From Yaniella halotolerans DSM 15476 (lineage in GTDB: Bacteria > Actinomycetota > Actinomycetes > Actinomycetales > Micrococcaceae), in contig NZ_ATVQ01000002.1 in assembly GCF_000420805.1 (NCBI RefSeq), forward strand, positions 372,001-436,000: 64,000 nt of DNA, written 5' to 3'. Below, in pieces: positions 25,290 to 34,559 of the stretch. The notes below the pieces were generated by a model. That model did no database searches and was not told the origin of the DNA. It worked only from the letters and a program-made list of their open reading frames with translations. Made by a program: the position numbers and the translations under genes. Each line of letters opens with the position of its first letter. Position 1 is the first letter of the stretch.

Positions 25290-26855
25290 TTACTCGTTGT
25301 CGGAATCGTAACTGGTCCACAGCCCGGAGCGACGTTCTTCTTCCATCTCAGCCTGGGTTGCGGCGCGAGCGGCTTTACGCTCGGCATATTCTTCTCGTTT
25401 TTCTCGGCGGGTTGGTCGCGCCCGTTCCTCGAATCGTGCGTCTTCTCCACGAGGACCGGTTAAGTGTTCGGCACCAGTGGTCATGGTTGGTTCCCAATCA
25501 AAGACCACCCCGAGTTCATCATCACCGATCACGACGGCATCACCGGGTAGTGCCCCGGCGTCGAAGAGCGATTTTTCAATTCCGAGGCGTTCCAACCGGT
25601 CTGCCAGATAGCCGACCGCTTCGTCGTTATTAAAGTTGGTTTGTGCAACCCAACGTTCAGGTTTATCGCCACGAATCCGGAAGAGCGGTTTGAGGCTACG
25701 TTCTTCTTTGGTAAGGGTGAACTCTTGTGGACGGTGCCCACGACGGCGATGTTTAGGTTCGATGGTAATCGTCTCGGGTACAGCTTCGAGAGCTTGTGCA
25801 GCTTCAGCATGTGACGCTCGGGCTTCATTCACGAGTTCCGCCATGGCAAATTTCAACTGGTCGAGGCCTTTACGGCTCACCGCGGAGATCTCAAAGACCC
25901 TGAGACCCCGGGATTCTAGTTCAGCCCGGGTCATATCAGCCATGGCTTGGCCGTCTGGTAGGTCCACCTTGTTAATGACCACCAGCTGTGGTCGTTCATC
26001 GAGTGGGATTAACTGTTCGCCGGATTCCGTCAGGATGGGTTCGACCGCGTAGGCCGCTAGTTCTCTTTCAAGTGCTTCATAGTCCGAGATGGGGTCTCGG
26101 TCAGATTCCAGTGTCCCGGCGTCCAGAATGTGCACGAGGGCATGGGTGCGTTCCACGTGCCGCAGGAACTCTAGGCCTAGACCTTTGCCCTGTGATGCGC
26201 CAGGAATCAAGCCCGGTACGTCAGCTACAGTGAACCGGGTTCCTCCAGCGTCCACGACACCCAGGTTGGGCACCAGTGTGGTGAAGGGGTAGTCGGCAAT
26301 CTTTGGCCGTGCTGCAGAGATGGCGGCAATGAGCGAGGATTTTCCTGCGGAGGGGAAACCTACCAGGGCAATATCTGCCACAGTTTTCAGTTCTAAAACC
26401 ACACTGCGTTCTTCCCCAGGGATTCCCAGCAGCGCAAAGCCTGGAGCTTTGCGTTTTGGTGACGCTAGTGAGGCGTTGCCTGCTCCCCCGGTACCTCCGT
26501 GGGCAAGAATGAGTTCTTCGTGCGGGGTGACGAGGTCGTGCAGGATATTACCGTCGGTATCTTTGATGACGGTACCTACGGGAACGCGCAGGTGTAGCGT
26601 CTCACCGTTTTTGCCGTGTTCCATGTCGCCGCGACCTGGTTCACCGTTGGTGGCCTTCCGGTGCGGTTGATGGTGAAAGTCCAGCAGTGTGGTGACGTCT
26701 GGGTCGGCAACAACCACGACGTTGCCGCCGTGTCCACCGTTGCCGCCGTTCGGGCCACCGAGGGGTTTGAACTTTTCGCGAAGCACGGAGGTCTCCCCGT
26801 GTCCACCGTCGCCTCCGGTGGCATGCACGGTCACATGATCAATGAATTGTGACAT
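25290..26855 (-). CDS. obgE: GTPase Obg/CgtA
   Basis: 521 residues. The glycine-rich Obg fold covers 1-160 ([31 protein letters not shown]). The G domain has P-loop GFPSAGKSS at 166-174, DVPG at 212-215 and NKVD at ~293. An OCT domain follows at ~355-425, with a charged tail of ~70 residues. It is a ribosome-associated GTPase involved in 50S maturation and stress. ATG 26855 has GGAGGAA upstream. It sits in the classical rplU-rpmA-obgE order. Confidence 0.97.
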   Translation of the reverse strand: MSQFIDHVTVHATGGDGGHGETSVLREKFKPLGGPNGGNGGHGGNVVVVADPDVTTLLDFHHQPHRKATNGEPGRGDMEHGKNGETLHLRVPVGTVIKDTDGNILHDLVTPHEELILAHGGTGGAGNASLASPKRKAPGFALLGIPGEERSVVLELKTVADIALVGFPSAGKSSLIAAISAARPKIADYPFTTLVPNLGVVDAGGTRFTVADVPGLIPGASQGKGLGLEFLRHVERTHALVHILDAGTLESDRDPISDYEALERELAAYAVEPILTESGEQLIPLDERPQLVVINKVDLPDGQAMADMTRAELESRGLRVFEISAVSRKGLDQLKFAMAELVNEARASHAEAAQALEAVPETITIEPKHRRRGHRPQEFTLTKEERSLKPLFRIRGDKPERWVAQTNFNNDEAVGYLADRLERLGIEKSLFDAGALPGDAVVIGDDELGVVFDWEPTMTTGAEHLTGPRGEDARFEERARPTRREKREEYAERKAARAATQAEMEEERRSGLWTSYDSDNE

Positions 26856-26891
26856 GGAGTTCCTCCAGGAATTTTAGTTGTAAAAACTCAA

Positions 26892-26924
26892 AGCGGGGAC
26901 GGACCGGGGTGGTCCGCCCCCGCT
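26892..26924 (-). terminator. GC-rich hairpin between rpmA and obgE
   Basis: On the minus strand AGCGGGGGCGGACC pairs with GGTCCGTCCCCGCT (one small mismatch) around ACCC, followed by TTGAGTTTTT. It lies 25 bp after the rpmA stop. It probably ends part of the ribosomal-protein transcript while allowing read-through to obgE. Confidence 0.65.
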
Positions 26925-26949
26925 GGAGCGTTAGAAAAACGAAAGCTCT

Positions 26950-27207
26950 TTAGGCTTCAGCTGGGACGATGTCCACAACTTTGCGTCCGCGACGGCTACC
27001 GAATGCTACCGAGCCGGCTTCGAGTGCGAACAGAGTGTGGTCTTTGCCAACACCGACGTTGCGACCGGGGTGGTATTTGGTTCCACGCTGACGAACCAGA
27101 ATTTCACCAGCGTTGACGTCTTGGCCGCCGAAACGCTTCACACCGAGAAACTTGGCGTTGGAGTCACGACCGTTACGTGTGGAGCTAGCACCTTTTTTTG
27201 TTGCCAT
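26950..27207 (-). CDS. rpmA: 50S ribosomal protein L27
   Basis: 85 residues with the L27 signature [20 protein letters not shown] and [17 protein letters not shown]. The N-terminus [16 protein letters not shown] reaches toward the peptidyl-transferase centre and has no cleaved extension of the kind seen in Firmicutes. It is a component of the large subunit. ATG 27207, 36 bp after rplU. Lysine/arginine-rich as expected. Confidence 0.98.
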   Translation of the reverse strand: MATKKGASSTRNGRDSNAKFLGVKRFGGQDVNAGEILVRQRGTKYHPGRNVGVGKDHTLFALEAGSVAFGSRRGRKVVDIVPAEA

Positions 27208-27243
27208 GAGTTAAATCCTTTACGAGTTCTTCCGATTCAAAGC

Positions 27244-27552
27244 TTACTTGATATCGGTGATCTTCACGCGGGTCTGGTTCTGACGGTGACCCTGACGCTT
27301 TTTGTAACCGGTCTTGTTTTTGTATTTCTGGATAACAATTTTCTTTCCGCGGTTGTGCTCTAGCACCTCTGCGGAAACAGTGACTTTTTCCAGCTCTTTT
27401 TTATCTGAGGTAATCTTATCGCCATCAACCAGCATGAGGGCAGGTAGTTCGATGGAACTGCCAACATCTGCTGGGAGGCGATCTAGGACTACCAAGTCTC
27501 CTGTAGAGACTTTTTCCTGGCGTCCGCCAGCGCGTACAATCGCGTATGCCAT
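27244..27552 (-). CDS. rplU: 50S ribosomal protein L21
   Basis: 102 residues matching L21: [19 protein letters not shown] at the start, [31 protein letters not shown] and a TRVKITDI end. It binds 23S rRNA. ATG 27552. A 165-bp leader separates it from rne, with TAAACT on the minus strand at ~27680 as a possible -10 element, so rplU probably has its own promoter as well as rne read-through. An L21 autoregulatory leader cannot be confirmed by reading. Confidence 0.97.
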   Translation of the reverse strand: MAYAIVRAGGRQEKVSTGDLVVLDRLPADVGSSIELPALMLVDGDKITSDKKELEKVTVSAEVLEHNRGKKIVIQKYKNKTGYKKRQGHRQNQTRVKITDIK

Positions 27553-27717
27553 TTGGACTCACTTCTCTCGACGTTAATCAAAAAATTTTGTTCAGCTGTA
27601 TAACACCTGAGGGTATTGGCTAACGAGACAAGTTGCCGGATTGGAACGCCAACTGCCAGGCTTCACAGCACCAAACAAGCAGTTTAGCGCTTTTTGTCTC
27701 GTTCTCCAAATTGTTCA

Positions 27718-30444
27718 TCAGCGTGGCGAACCTGGTGACGAAATTTCGTCGGCTGCCACACCGACCCCCAAAATCGCAGAGGATTTCACGGGTTTATCCT
27801 GCTTTTTTACCTGATCTGCGGCACTTGCGGCAAAGCTTTTACCTTGCTGCTGTGTCTCAACTGAGGCTTGCTGGATATCTGTAGCACCGGTGGGTGAAGT
27901 CGCAGCGCGACGACGTTTCGGTGCTGCTTCTTTGGTCTGCTGTGTACCAGCATCCGAAGTGTTTGGTGCCTTGACTGGCTCGGTGTCCACAACTGGCTTG
28001 ACGTTAGCCTGCTTCGATTCACCTGTTCGCTGTTGTGCTTGGCTGACCTGTTGCGGCGCGGAGGCCCGACGACGCTTTCGGCCGCCTCGTGGTGACGACT
28101 CTTGGACAGGCTGCTGCTCTTTTTCTCCAGCCTCTTGCTGCTTGGATTCTTGTTGCTGAGCATCCTGTTGCTGCTCTGAGGATGAGTCTCCACGTCGATT
28201 GCGACGGCGATTATTTCGTTGACGCTGACGGGAAGAATTCCCGTTGGACTCTTTCGACTCATCGTCGTTTGTCGACTGTTTGTCCGAAGATTGTTCGTCG
28301 TGTCCATTCGTCGCGGCAGCAATTGAAGCCATCGCGTTGCGGGTCTGCTCAGCTTTCTCGGCTGGCTGGGCATCGTCTGCAGACTGCTCGGAGGTCTGAG
28401 TGTCGTTGTGCTGTCCCTGAGACTGCTGGTCTTTGTTATTGCGACGACGGTTACGGCGGGAACCGGCATCTCCACCACGACGACGCTGTGAGGAATCATA
28501 GGGTTTGCCGCGTTCAACCGGTTCGTCGTGAACCACGATCCCACGGCCGGCACAGTGTTCACAGGTATGTGAGAACACTTCAACCAAGCCGGTGCCCATA
28601 CGCTTACGGGTCATCTGCACTAATCCGAGTGAGGTCACCTCGGCGACCTGGTGACGTGAACGATCTCGTCCTAAACATTCCACGAGACGGCGTACCACGA
28701 GATCCCGGTTGGATTCGAGCACCATATCGATGAAGTCCACCACGATAATGCCGCCAATATCGCGCAGTCGCAATTGGCGTACGATTTCTTCAGCTGCTTC
28801 GAGGTTATTCTTGGTGACGGTTTCTTCCAGGTTTCCGCCTGAACCGGTGAATTTCCCGGTGTTCACGTCGACAACGGTCATGGCCTCTGTACGGTCAAAG
28901 ACGAGGGAACCACCGGAGGGCAGGTTGACCTTGCGCTCGAGTGCCTTATGTAGCTGTTCATCGAGGCGATGATGGCCGAAGAGATCCATGTCGTTATAGG
29001 CTTTTGGATCCCACTTTTCTAACCGGTCGAGCAAGTCTGGTGCTACGTAGGTGACATAGGCTTCGATCTTGTCCCAAACGTCGTCGCCTTCAACGATCAT
29101 CTTAGTGAAGTCTTCATTGAACACGTCTCGAACGACCTTAATGGTGAGGTCTGGTTCAGAGTGCAGCGGTTCAGGGGCCACAATCTTATTGGACTTCGAA
29201 AGCTCTTCGATTTCTTCCCACTGCACACGCAAGCGGTTGATGTCGTTGAGTAGCTCGTCTTCAGCGATGCCCTCGGCTGCTGTCCGAACGATTACACCCG
29301 TCTTATCGGGCAAGTGTTCTTTCAGAATCGATTTGAGACGGTTGCGTTCCGTATCCGGGAGTTTACGAGAAATACCCGTCATAGTACCGCCCGGTACATA
29401 CACGAGGTAGCGGCCTGGCAACGAGACCTGCGCGGTGAGGCGAGCACCTTTATGACCTACCGGGTCTTTGGTGACCTGCACAAGCACTGAGTCGCCTGAT
29501 TTCAGTGCGTTCTCGATTTTCTTGGCCTTGCCGTCTAACTGGGCGGTATCCCAATTGACTTCACCGGCATACAGCACGGCGTTTCGACCGCGGCCGATAT
29601 CAACGAAGGCAGCTTCCATAGATGGCAGAACGTTTTGCACCTTTCCGAGGTACACGTTGCCGATCAGGGAATCCTGTTGGGTGTTGGATACGAAGTGTTC
29701 GGCCAGTACGCCGTCTTCTAACACCGCAATTTGAATGCGGTTATCGTGCTGGCGCACCATCATTTTGCGCTCGACGGATTCGCGGCGCGCTAAGAATTCT
29801 GCTTCTGATACGACGGCGTTCTTGCGACGACCACGACGTGATGTGCGACGACGTTGACGCTTTGCTTCAAGACGGGTGGAACCACGCAGCGACGTAACTT
29901 CGTCCGGACCGCTGGTTGAGGCCTGACGTGGCGCCCGCACCCGAGTGACGGTATCTTCCGGGTCGCCGTCGCCTCCCCCGTCCATCTCTAGGTCAACATT
30001 GCCACGACGCCGCCTACGACGACGGTGTGAAACAGTGGTCTGATCGTCATCCTGTTCGGCAGTGTTCTGCCCCCCGTCACGCTGTCCGCGACGTGAGTGT
30101 TGTTTGGCGTTGTCCTCTTGAGCGCCTTGGGCGCCGTCTTGCTCTTCGTCCTGGGGCTCGTTCTGATCGGTCGTGTCGTCGCGTTTATTATTGCGTGACG
30201 AGGACTGTCGCTGGTTGTTCCGCTTCGAGTTGCGCTGGTTCCGCTGCCCGCGACCGCCATTGGTATTGCCGTGGTCATCGTCTTCATGATCGTGACGCTC
30301 AGGTTTGCGTCGACGAACTGGCATCTGCGAGTAATCTGGCGCTTGAAAGACCAGCGCGGTGGGATCATCGGGCATCGGTGTGCCGGTGTTCCAAGACTCT
30401 TGAACAGAGTCAGACTGTACTTGCGTGTTATCGGCAGCTGGCAT
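27718..30444 (-). CDS. rne: Ribonuclease E/G family protein
   Basis: 908 residues. The catalytic core (~235-660) has an S1 domain (SLIGNVYLGKVQNVLPSMEA, then FVDIGRGRNAVLYAGE), the 5'-sensor and DNase I-like region with RDIGGIIVVDFIDM, and a CEHC zinc-link motif followed by AGRG. Both flanks are disordered: the N-terminal ~220 residues are rich in R, N, Q and D, and the C-terminal ~240 in Q, E, S and R, as in actinobacterial RNase E. It starts mRNA decay and rRNA/tRNA processing. ATG 30444 is chosen over 30477 because GGGAGG lies six bases upstream. Confidence 0.95.
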   Translation of the reverse strand: MPAADNTQVQSDSVQESWNTGTPMPDDPTALVFQAPDYSQMPVRRRKPERHDHEDDDHGNTNGGRGQRNQRNSKRNNQRQSSSRNNKRDDTTDQNEPQDEEQDGAQGAQEDNAKQHSRRGQRDGGQNTAEQDDDQTTVSHRRRRRRRGNVDLEMDGGGDGDPEDTVTRVRAPRQASTSGPDEVTSLRGSTRLEAKRQRRRTSRRGRRKNAVVSEAEFLARRESVERKMMVRQHDNRIQIAVLEDGVLAEHFVSNTQQDSLIGNVYLGKVQNVLPSMEAAFVDIGRGRNAVLYAGEVNWDTAQLDGKAKKIENALKSGDSVLVQVTKDPVGHKGARLTAQVSLPGRYLVYVPGGTMTGISRKLPDTERNRLKSILKEHLPDKTGVIVRTAAEGIAEDELLNDINRLRVQWEEIEELSKSNKIVAPEPLHSEPDLTIKVVRDVFNEDFTKMIVEGDDVWDKIEAYVTYVAPDLLDRLEKWDPKAYNDMDLFGHHRLDEQLHKALERKVNLPSGGSLVFDRTEAMTVVDVNTGKFTGSGGNLEETVTKNNLEAAEEIVRQLRLRDIGGIIVVDFIDMVLESNRDLVVRRLVECLGRDRSRHQVAEVTSLGLVQMTRKRMGTGLVEVFSHTCEHCAGRGIVVHDEPVERGKPYDSSQRRRGGDAGSRRNRRRNNKDQQSQGQHNDTQTSEQSADDAQPAEKAEQTRNAMASIAAATNGHDEQSSDKQSTNDDESKESNGNSSRQRQRNNRRRNRRGDSSSEQQQDAQQQESKQQEAGEKEQQPVQESSPRGGRKRRRASAPQQVSQAQQRTGESKQANVKPVVDTEPVKAPNTSDAGTQQTKEAAPKRRRAATSPTGATDIQQASVETQQQGKSFAASAADQVKKQDKPVKSSAILGVGVAADEISSPGSPR

Positions 30445-30795
30445 GCTGCGCCTCCCGGGCCTAAGCGCGATCCGCACTCATCGCGGTTAGACCAAATTCG
30501 GTTGTGCGTACGCCAGTATGGCTTGCACGCACTTCGAAAAAGCCTAATATGAACCGGCTGTGCCGGAGCCAGCAGAAGCGTTCAAGACAATTCAATAAAA
30601 CTTCAGGTGCTTACCGTCGGGGGATTCGACATCTTGTTGACGATGGAATCGACCTTCGCAATCGGCAAACCATAAAGCTTCCGCAGGACCAAACGGGTGT
30701 GCGTGCCCGTAGAGGTCTCCCCTATTGTGACACACTTTTGGCTAAAAGCGGTTATTTGCTGCTCGCACTCAGCTAACGGCCCTATACTGAGCCGC
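30445..30795. other. Divergent intergenic region between rne and the VKOR gene (351 bp)
   Basis: No supported gene lies here. It holds the rne 5' untranslated region on the minus strand and, at its right end, TATACT (30783-30788) on the plus strand, 7 bp before the GTG of the VKOR gene. The long rne-side segment may contain regulatory RNA structure, since RNase E often controls its own mRNA, but no clear hairpin stands out. Confidence 0.5.
30783..30788 (+). promoter_or_regulatory. -10 element for a probably leaderless VKOR mRNA
   Basis: TATACT ends 7 bp before the GTG start at 30796, so transcription should begin at or near the start codon. No ribosome site precedes that GTG. A clear -35 hexamer is not seen. 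Confidence 0.55.
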
Positions 30796-31413
30796 GTGAA
30801 TACCGCACCGAAACTTCCTAACGACGGCGATGCACTCCCCTGGTATGCCAGAAGTTATGGCACCGCCATAGTCCTTCTGGTATCCGGAATTATCGGCATG
30901 ATCGCCACCCTTGTCCTCACATATGAGCGAGTCCAATTGTGGATGGATCCCGGCTACGTTACCTCGTGCGATGTTAACGTCTGGGTCTCGTGTGGCACCG
31001 TCATGGAGTCTTGGCAGGCGTCCCTTTTCGGATTTTCGAACCAGTTTATTGGCATCATTGGTTTCGCGATCCTCATAACCATCGGCATGGCTATCCTCGC
31101 GGGGGCCCGATTTACGGCGTGGTGGTGGCATGCCACCTCGATTGGTCTGGTCATGGCTATGATTTTTTGCTTGTGGCTATGGACCCAAGCCGTCTACGTG
31201 ATCAATACCCTGTGCTTGTACTGCATGATCGTCTGGGTGGTTACCATCCCCGCTGCCATCCTTATACTGGCGCGAAATGTCTCGCACGATTTGATCAAAG
31301 TCACACCACGGACGAAGATGATATTGACGACGGCCGCCTGGCCAACGATCATCCTTTGCTACGTGGTGATCGGTGCATCGATTTTGCTGCGCTTCGGCGA
31401 AGCAATGTTTTAG
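30796..31413 (+). CDS. Vitamin K epoxide reductase (VKOR) family protein
   Basis: 205 residues with five or so transmembrane helices. Redox cysteines sit as in VKOR: a loop pair Cys58 and Cys66 (TSCDVNVWVSCG) and the active-site CLYC at 140-143 in a membrane helix. Bacterial VKOR homologs reoxidise exported DsbA-like proteins using menaquinone, replacing DsbB. No thioredoxin-fold domain is fused. GTG 30796 is the likely start, with a -10 element just upstream (leaderless). A NUDIX gene follows after 7 bp. The exported partner oxidoreductase is not in this window. Confidence 0.88.
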   Translation: MNTAPKLPNDGDALPWYARSYGTAIVLLVSGIIGMIATLVLTYERVQLWMDPGYVTSCDVNVWVSCGTVMESWQASLFGFSNQFIGIIGFAILITIGMAILAGARFTAWWWHATSIGLVMAMIFCLWLWTQAVYVINTLCLYCMIVWVVTIPAAILILARNVSHDLIKVTPRTKMILTTAAWPTIILCYVVIGASILLRFGEAMF

Positions 31414-31420
31414 GAAACTT

Positions 31421-32086
31421 GTGGACGAAAAGAAATTCAATAGCATGGCCCGCCCCGAACTAACGCACCCGTATGTGGCATCGAAGCAGGCCGCATCCGT
31501 GATCATGGTGCGACAAGCCTCCGGCGGGGAACTCGAAGTCTATGTGCAACATCGCGCAACCACCATGGACTTCGCAGCCGGTGCCGTTGTTTTTCCGGGC
31601 GGACGCACTGATGCCGAGGACGCACTGTTCACATTCGAAGATGATGTGCACTCGGTCGTGCTTGACCACGTTCATGGCTGGCAACGAACCTCTTTGGGCT
31701 CGGATAATCGCGATACTGCGTTCTCGAATTCTTCGATGATGCTGCGAACAGGCCTGCGTGAAGTTGAGGAAGAGACCGGTGTAGGGCTTCATCCGCATCT
31801 GCTGCGCCCCTGGGGCAACCTCATTACTCCGGTGGGCTACCCCAAACGTTTCGATACGTTCTTTTTCCTCGCCACACCGGATGAGGATGTTCTCCCGGAA
31901 AACATCACAACCGAGGCTGTCCATGCAGATTGGCACAGCATCGAATCCCTGCTGGAGGACGCTGAGCAGGGACGCATTGCGCTGATGCGCCCCACGAAGT
32001 TCTTGTTGCTCGACATCTTTGAGCAAAAAACGATTGACGACCTGCTGGGTCGCGACCCAATCGTCCAGCCCATTCGCGGCATCTAA
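31421..32086 (+). CDS. NUDIX hydrolase family protein (NUDT19-like layout)
   Basis: 222 residues. VVFPGG and, ~55 residues later, GLREVEEETGV are the two parts of a NUDIX box, separated by an insertion (LFTFEDDVHSVVLDHVHGW and more) as in NUDT19-type CoA or nucleotide hydrolases. REVEEE supplies the metal-binding glutamates. It should cleave a nucleoside-diphosphate-linked compound, substrate unknown. GTG 31421 is preferred because AGGAAA precedes it; an internal ATG at 31445 is also possible. It is co-transcribed with the VKOR gene. Confidence 0.8.
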   Translation: MDEKKFNSMARPELTHPYVASKQAASVIMVRQASGGELEVYVQHRATTMDFAAGAVVFPGGRTDAEDALFTFEDDVHSVVLDHVHGWQRTSLGSDNRDTAFSNSSMMLRTGLREVEEETGVGLHPHLLRPWGNLITPVGYPKRFDTFFFLATPDEDVLPENITTEAVHADWHSIESLLEDAEQGRIALMRPTKFLLLDIFEQKTIDDLLGRDPIVQPIRGI

Positions 32087-32127
32087 GCACTCGCGAAACC
32101 ATCAAAGATTTGCTTGAGGTCTAGAAC

Positions 32128-32547
32128 TTAGTCGAACCAGATGTCCATCTCACGCTCAGCCGACAACGTTGAGTCAGAGGCATGGATGAGGTTCTTTTGC
32201 ACGCCTTCGCCCCAGTCGCGTCCAAAGTCACCGCGAATAGTGCCTGGCTCTGCGAGGGTTGGATCCGAAATGCCAGCGAGTGACCGAATGCCTTCGATGA
32301 CGCGTTCACCCTCCACAATGGCAGCGACGACGGGCCCTTCAGCCATAAAGTTTACAAGTGGCTCAAAGAACTCTTTGCCTTCGTGCTCTTCATAGTGTTC
32401 GGCGAGCATTTGGTGGGAAGCCTGGAGCATATTGAGCTCGACAATTTGGTACCCCTTACGCTCGATGCGTGCCAGAATTTCGCCGGTGAGTCCGCGCTCT
32501 ACGGCGTCAGGTTTGACGAGTACAAGTGTGCGTTCAGGCTGGCTCAT
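32128..32547 (-). CDS. ndk: Nucleoside diphosphate kinase
   Basis: 139 residues, full length for Ndk. TLVLVKPDAVERGL at the start, and NLIHASDS near the end contains the phospho-histidine. PEPGTIRGDFG-like sequence (AEPGTIRGDFG) completes the signature. It balances NTP pools by a ping-pong phosphate transfer. ATG 32547 has GAGGT just upstream; a further in-frame ATG at 32562 is less likely. It is downstream of folC and the DUF4233 gene, the usual actinobacterial order. Confidence 0.97.
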   Translation of the reverse strand: MSQPERTLVLVKPDAVERGLTGEILARIERKGYQIVELNMLQASHQMLAEHYEEHEGKEFFEPLVNFMAEGPVVAAIVEGERVIEGIRSLAGISDPTLAEPGTIRGDFGRDWGEGVQKNLIHASDSTLSAEREMDIWFD

Positions 32548-32608
32548 GACTACCTCATTCATCAGATGCGTTGGCTAGTGCGGTACGCGCTATCATACTT
32601 GATCATAC

Positions 32609-33088
32609 CTAAAGCTCTTCTGATTCCGAGCCATGTTCTCGTTCCCAGGCCAGTTGTTCTTGCTCACGCTGACGCTTCTCGCGATCGATCTGGCGTCCTT
32701 TGACGACTGCGTACCACCAGGCGCCGGCGAAGAGCACTCCGACCACGAAGCCCCAGGGTTCTAAGAACCCTGACACGATCAGCAGTAGCTGGATGATCCA
32801 TCCGATGGCTATGCCCAGGGGTTTCGTCACCAGTCGTGCCGTACCCCCGGCAATGATGGCGAGGACCAGACAGCCCACCAGCATCCAGAGGCCGCCGTTG
32901 TTCTGGTGTAGTCCGTATAACATCAGCCCAAAGAAGGCGATGACGAATGCTTCACCATAGAGCACAGTGGAGGTAAACAGCACCAGGATGGAGCGTTCTT
33001 TCTTCTGTTGTCCGGGCTGCCATTCGCGCTGCGATTTTGTTTCGCGCTGCGGACGCCATGATTCTTGGCCCTGTGATTCGTCAGACAC
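32609..33088 (-). CDS. DUF4233-type membrane protein
   Basis: 159 residues. A polar, Gln/Arg-rich N-terminus (~1-35) is followed by about four hydrophobic segments (LVLFTSTVLYGEAFVIAFFG, LWMLVGCLVLAIIAGG, IGWIIQLLLIVSGFL, FVVGVLFAGAWWYAVV) and a charged coiled tail. The position after folC and before ndk is that of DUF4233 proteins in actinobacteria; the function is unknown. GTG 33088 is chosen because AGGAGG lies six bases upstream, and it overlaps the folC end by 8 nt. Confidence 0.78.
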   Translation of the reverse strand: MSDESQGQESWRPQRETKSQREWQPGQQKKERSILVLFTSTVLYGEAFVIAFFGLMLYGLHQNNGGLWMLVGCLVLAIIAGGTARLVTKPLGIAIGWIIQLLLIVSGFLEPWGFVVGVLFAGAWWYAVVKGRQIDREKRQREQEQLAWEREHGSESEEL

Positions 33089-34559
33089 CGTCATCCTCCT
33101 GATTGTCTTCATCGAAGAACTCGCTGAAATCGTCGTGCTCCGCAACGTCGACACCGGCGTCAGTGCCTTCCGTTTCGGCACCTAACAGTTCACGCACCTG
33201 GCCCACCAAGGTGATGGAACCGGTCACGAGTACGCCCGCTCCCCCGGTGCCTGCGGTGAGGGTTTTTCCGGCGTCTTGGACTCTTGCGTCGATGTCGCGT
33301 ACACCGCGGACGGCCCAGGCGATGGCGTCAATCGGAGATTCGGTGGTGAAAATCTGGTCTTCATCCCAACCGGCATCCAGTGCGATCTCGGTGAGATCTT
33401 CTGCGCTGATGGCTCGCGGTGAGTTGGACTGCGTGATGGCCAAGTGCTCGGTCTCGTCACCAAAGTGATCGAAGAGTGTGGTGAGAATACCCAGGGCATC
33501 TTTATCATCGAGAATGCCGACGACGAGGCCTAGCGCCGAGAAATTAAAGGTTTCTAGCATGGTTGCTGCTGTGACGTCAACACCATGGGGGTTATGTGCG
33601 GCGTCGATGACCAGCGACGGGTTCGATTTCAACAGTTCCAGTCGTCCTGGACTGGTGACTTGTGCCAGCCCGTCCTGGAGTACTTGCTGGTTCAATGCCT
33701 GTTCACCGGCACCCAAGAATGCCTCCAGCGTGGCGATGGCGACCGCCAGGTTTTGCACCTGGTGTGCCCCGTGCAACGGGAGGAATAACTCGTTGTAGTC
33801 GGCTGAGATCCCCTGAATGGAGACCTGCTGTCCACCAACCGCTACGGAACGCTCCGTCACACCAAATTCCACGTTCTCGAATTTGAAGTTCGCCCGTTTG
33901 GTGCGAGCAGCTTCGAGCAGCACCTGTGCGGCTTCCGGGTCTTGGGCGGCAGAGATGAGATACCCGTCGTCTTTGATGATCCCAGATTTTTCCACCGCGA
34001 TGGCCCCGGGGGTGTCCCCCAGGAGATCGGCGTGGTCGACCGAAATGGGGGTGACCACTGATACCTGAGCATCGGCGACATTCGTAGCATCGGTGATGCC
34101 GCCCAGGCCAACCTCCAGCACCATGACATCCACGGGAGCATCGGCAAAAATGGCAAAGCCCAGGGCGGTTACGGTTTCAAAATAGGTGAGCTTTTGCTCG
34201 CCAGCCTCGTCGAGTTGTGCATCGATGATGTCGATCAACGGTGCAATCTCGTTCCAGATCCGCACGAATGTGTCGTCGGCTACCGGTTGGCCATCCAACG
34301 TAATCCGTTCGGTGACCTTGGACAGATGCGGTGACGTATAGCGGCCGGTCCGCAGGCCGTGTGCGATCAGTACTTGCTCGATGATTCGGGCCGTCGTCGT
34401 TTTACCGTTTGTGCCGGTCAAATGGATGACGGGGGCGCTGGCCTGGGGGTCGCCCAGCAGGGACATGATGTCACGCATGGGTTGCATGCGGGGCTCCATC
34501 TTGTTTTCCGGAGCCCGCGATAACAGGTGTTCATAGACCTGTTCTGCGGTTTCAAACAT
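33081..34559 (-). CDS. folC: Folylpolyglutamate synthase / dihydrofolate synthase FolC
   Basis: 492 residues of the Mur-ligase-like family. The ATP site is HLTGTNGKTTTARI at ~46-59, with TSPHL and ERI after it, then YFETVTALGFAIF and LEVGLGGITDATN, VDHADLLG and the C-terminal DAAHNPHG. It adds glutamates to folates (and joins glutamate to dihydropteroate if bifunctional). It overlaps the ileS stop by one base (TAATG), so it is translationally coupled. The acidic tail of ~25 residues is longer than usual. Confidence 0.94.
   Translation of the reverse strand: MFETAEQVYEHLLSRAPENKMEPRMQPMRDIMSLLGDPQASAPVIHLTGTNGKTTTARIIEQVLIAHGLRTGRYTSPHLSKVTERITLDGQPVADDTFVRIWNEIAPLIDIIDAQLDEAGEQKLTYFETVTALGFAIFADAPVDVMVLEVGLGGITDATNVADAQVSVVTPISVDHADLLGDTPGAIAVEKSGIIKDDGYLISAAQDPEAAQVLLEAARTKRANFKFENVEFGVTERSVAVGGQQVSIQGISADYNELFLPLHGAHQVQNLAVAIATLEAFLGAGEQALNQQVLQDGLAQVTSPGRLELLKSNPSLVIDAAHNPHGVDVTAATMLETFNFSALGLVVGILDDKDALGILTTLFDHFGDETEHLAITQSNSPRAISAEDLTEIALDAGWDEDQIFTTESPIDAIAWAVRGVRDIDARVQDAGKTLTAGTGGAGVLVTGSITLVGQVRELLGAETEGTDAGVDVAEHDDFSEFFDEDNQEDDGV

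Noticed and set aside
27553-27717. L21-type autoregulatory leader before rplU
   Set aside because: The 165-bp leader has only weak pairing (AGTTG/CAACT) and no recognised leader motif, so it was not called as a feature.
28000-28500. Apparent repeats in the rne 3' part
   Set aside because: They reflect Gln/Arg/Ser low-complexity codon repetition within the disordered tail, not a tandem repeat or CRISPR array.
28089-28733. Plus-strand frame of 214 codons opposite rne
   Set aside because: Composition mirrors the RNase E disordered tail and core on the other strand; no start signals or family.
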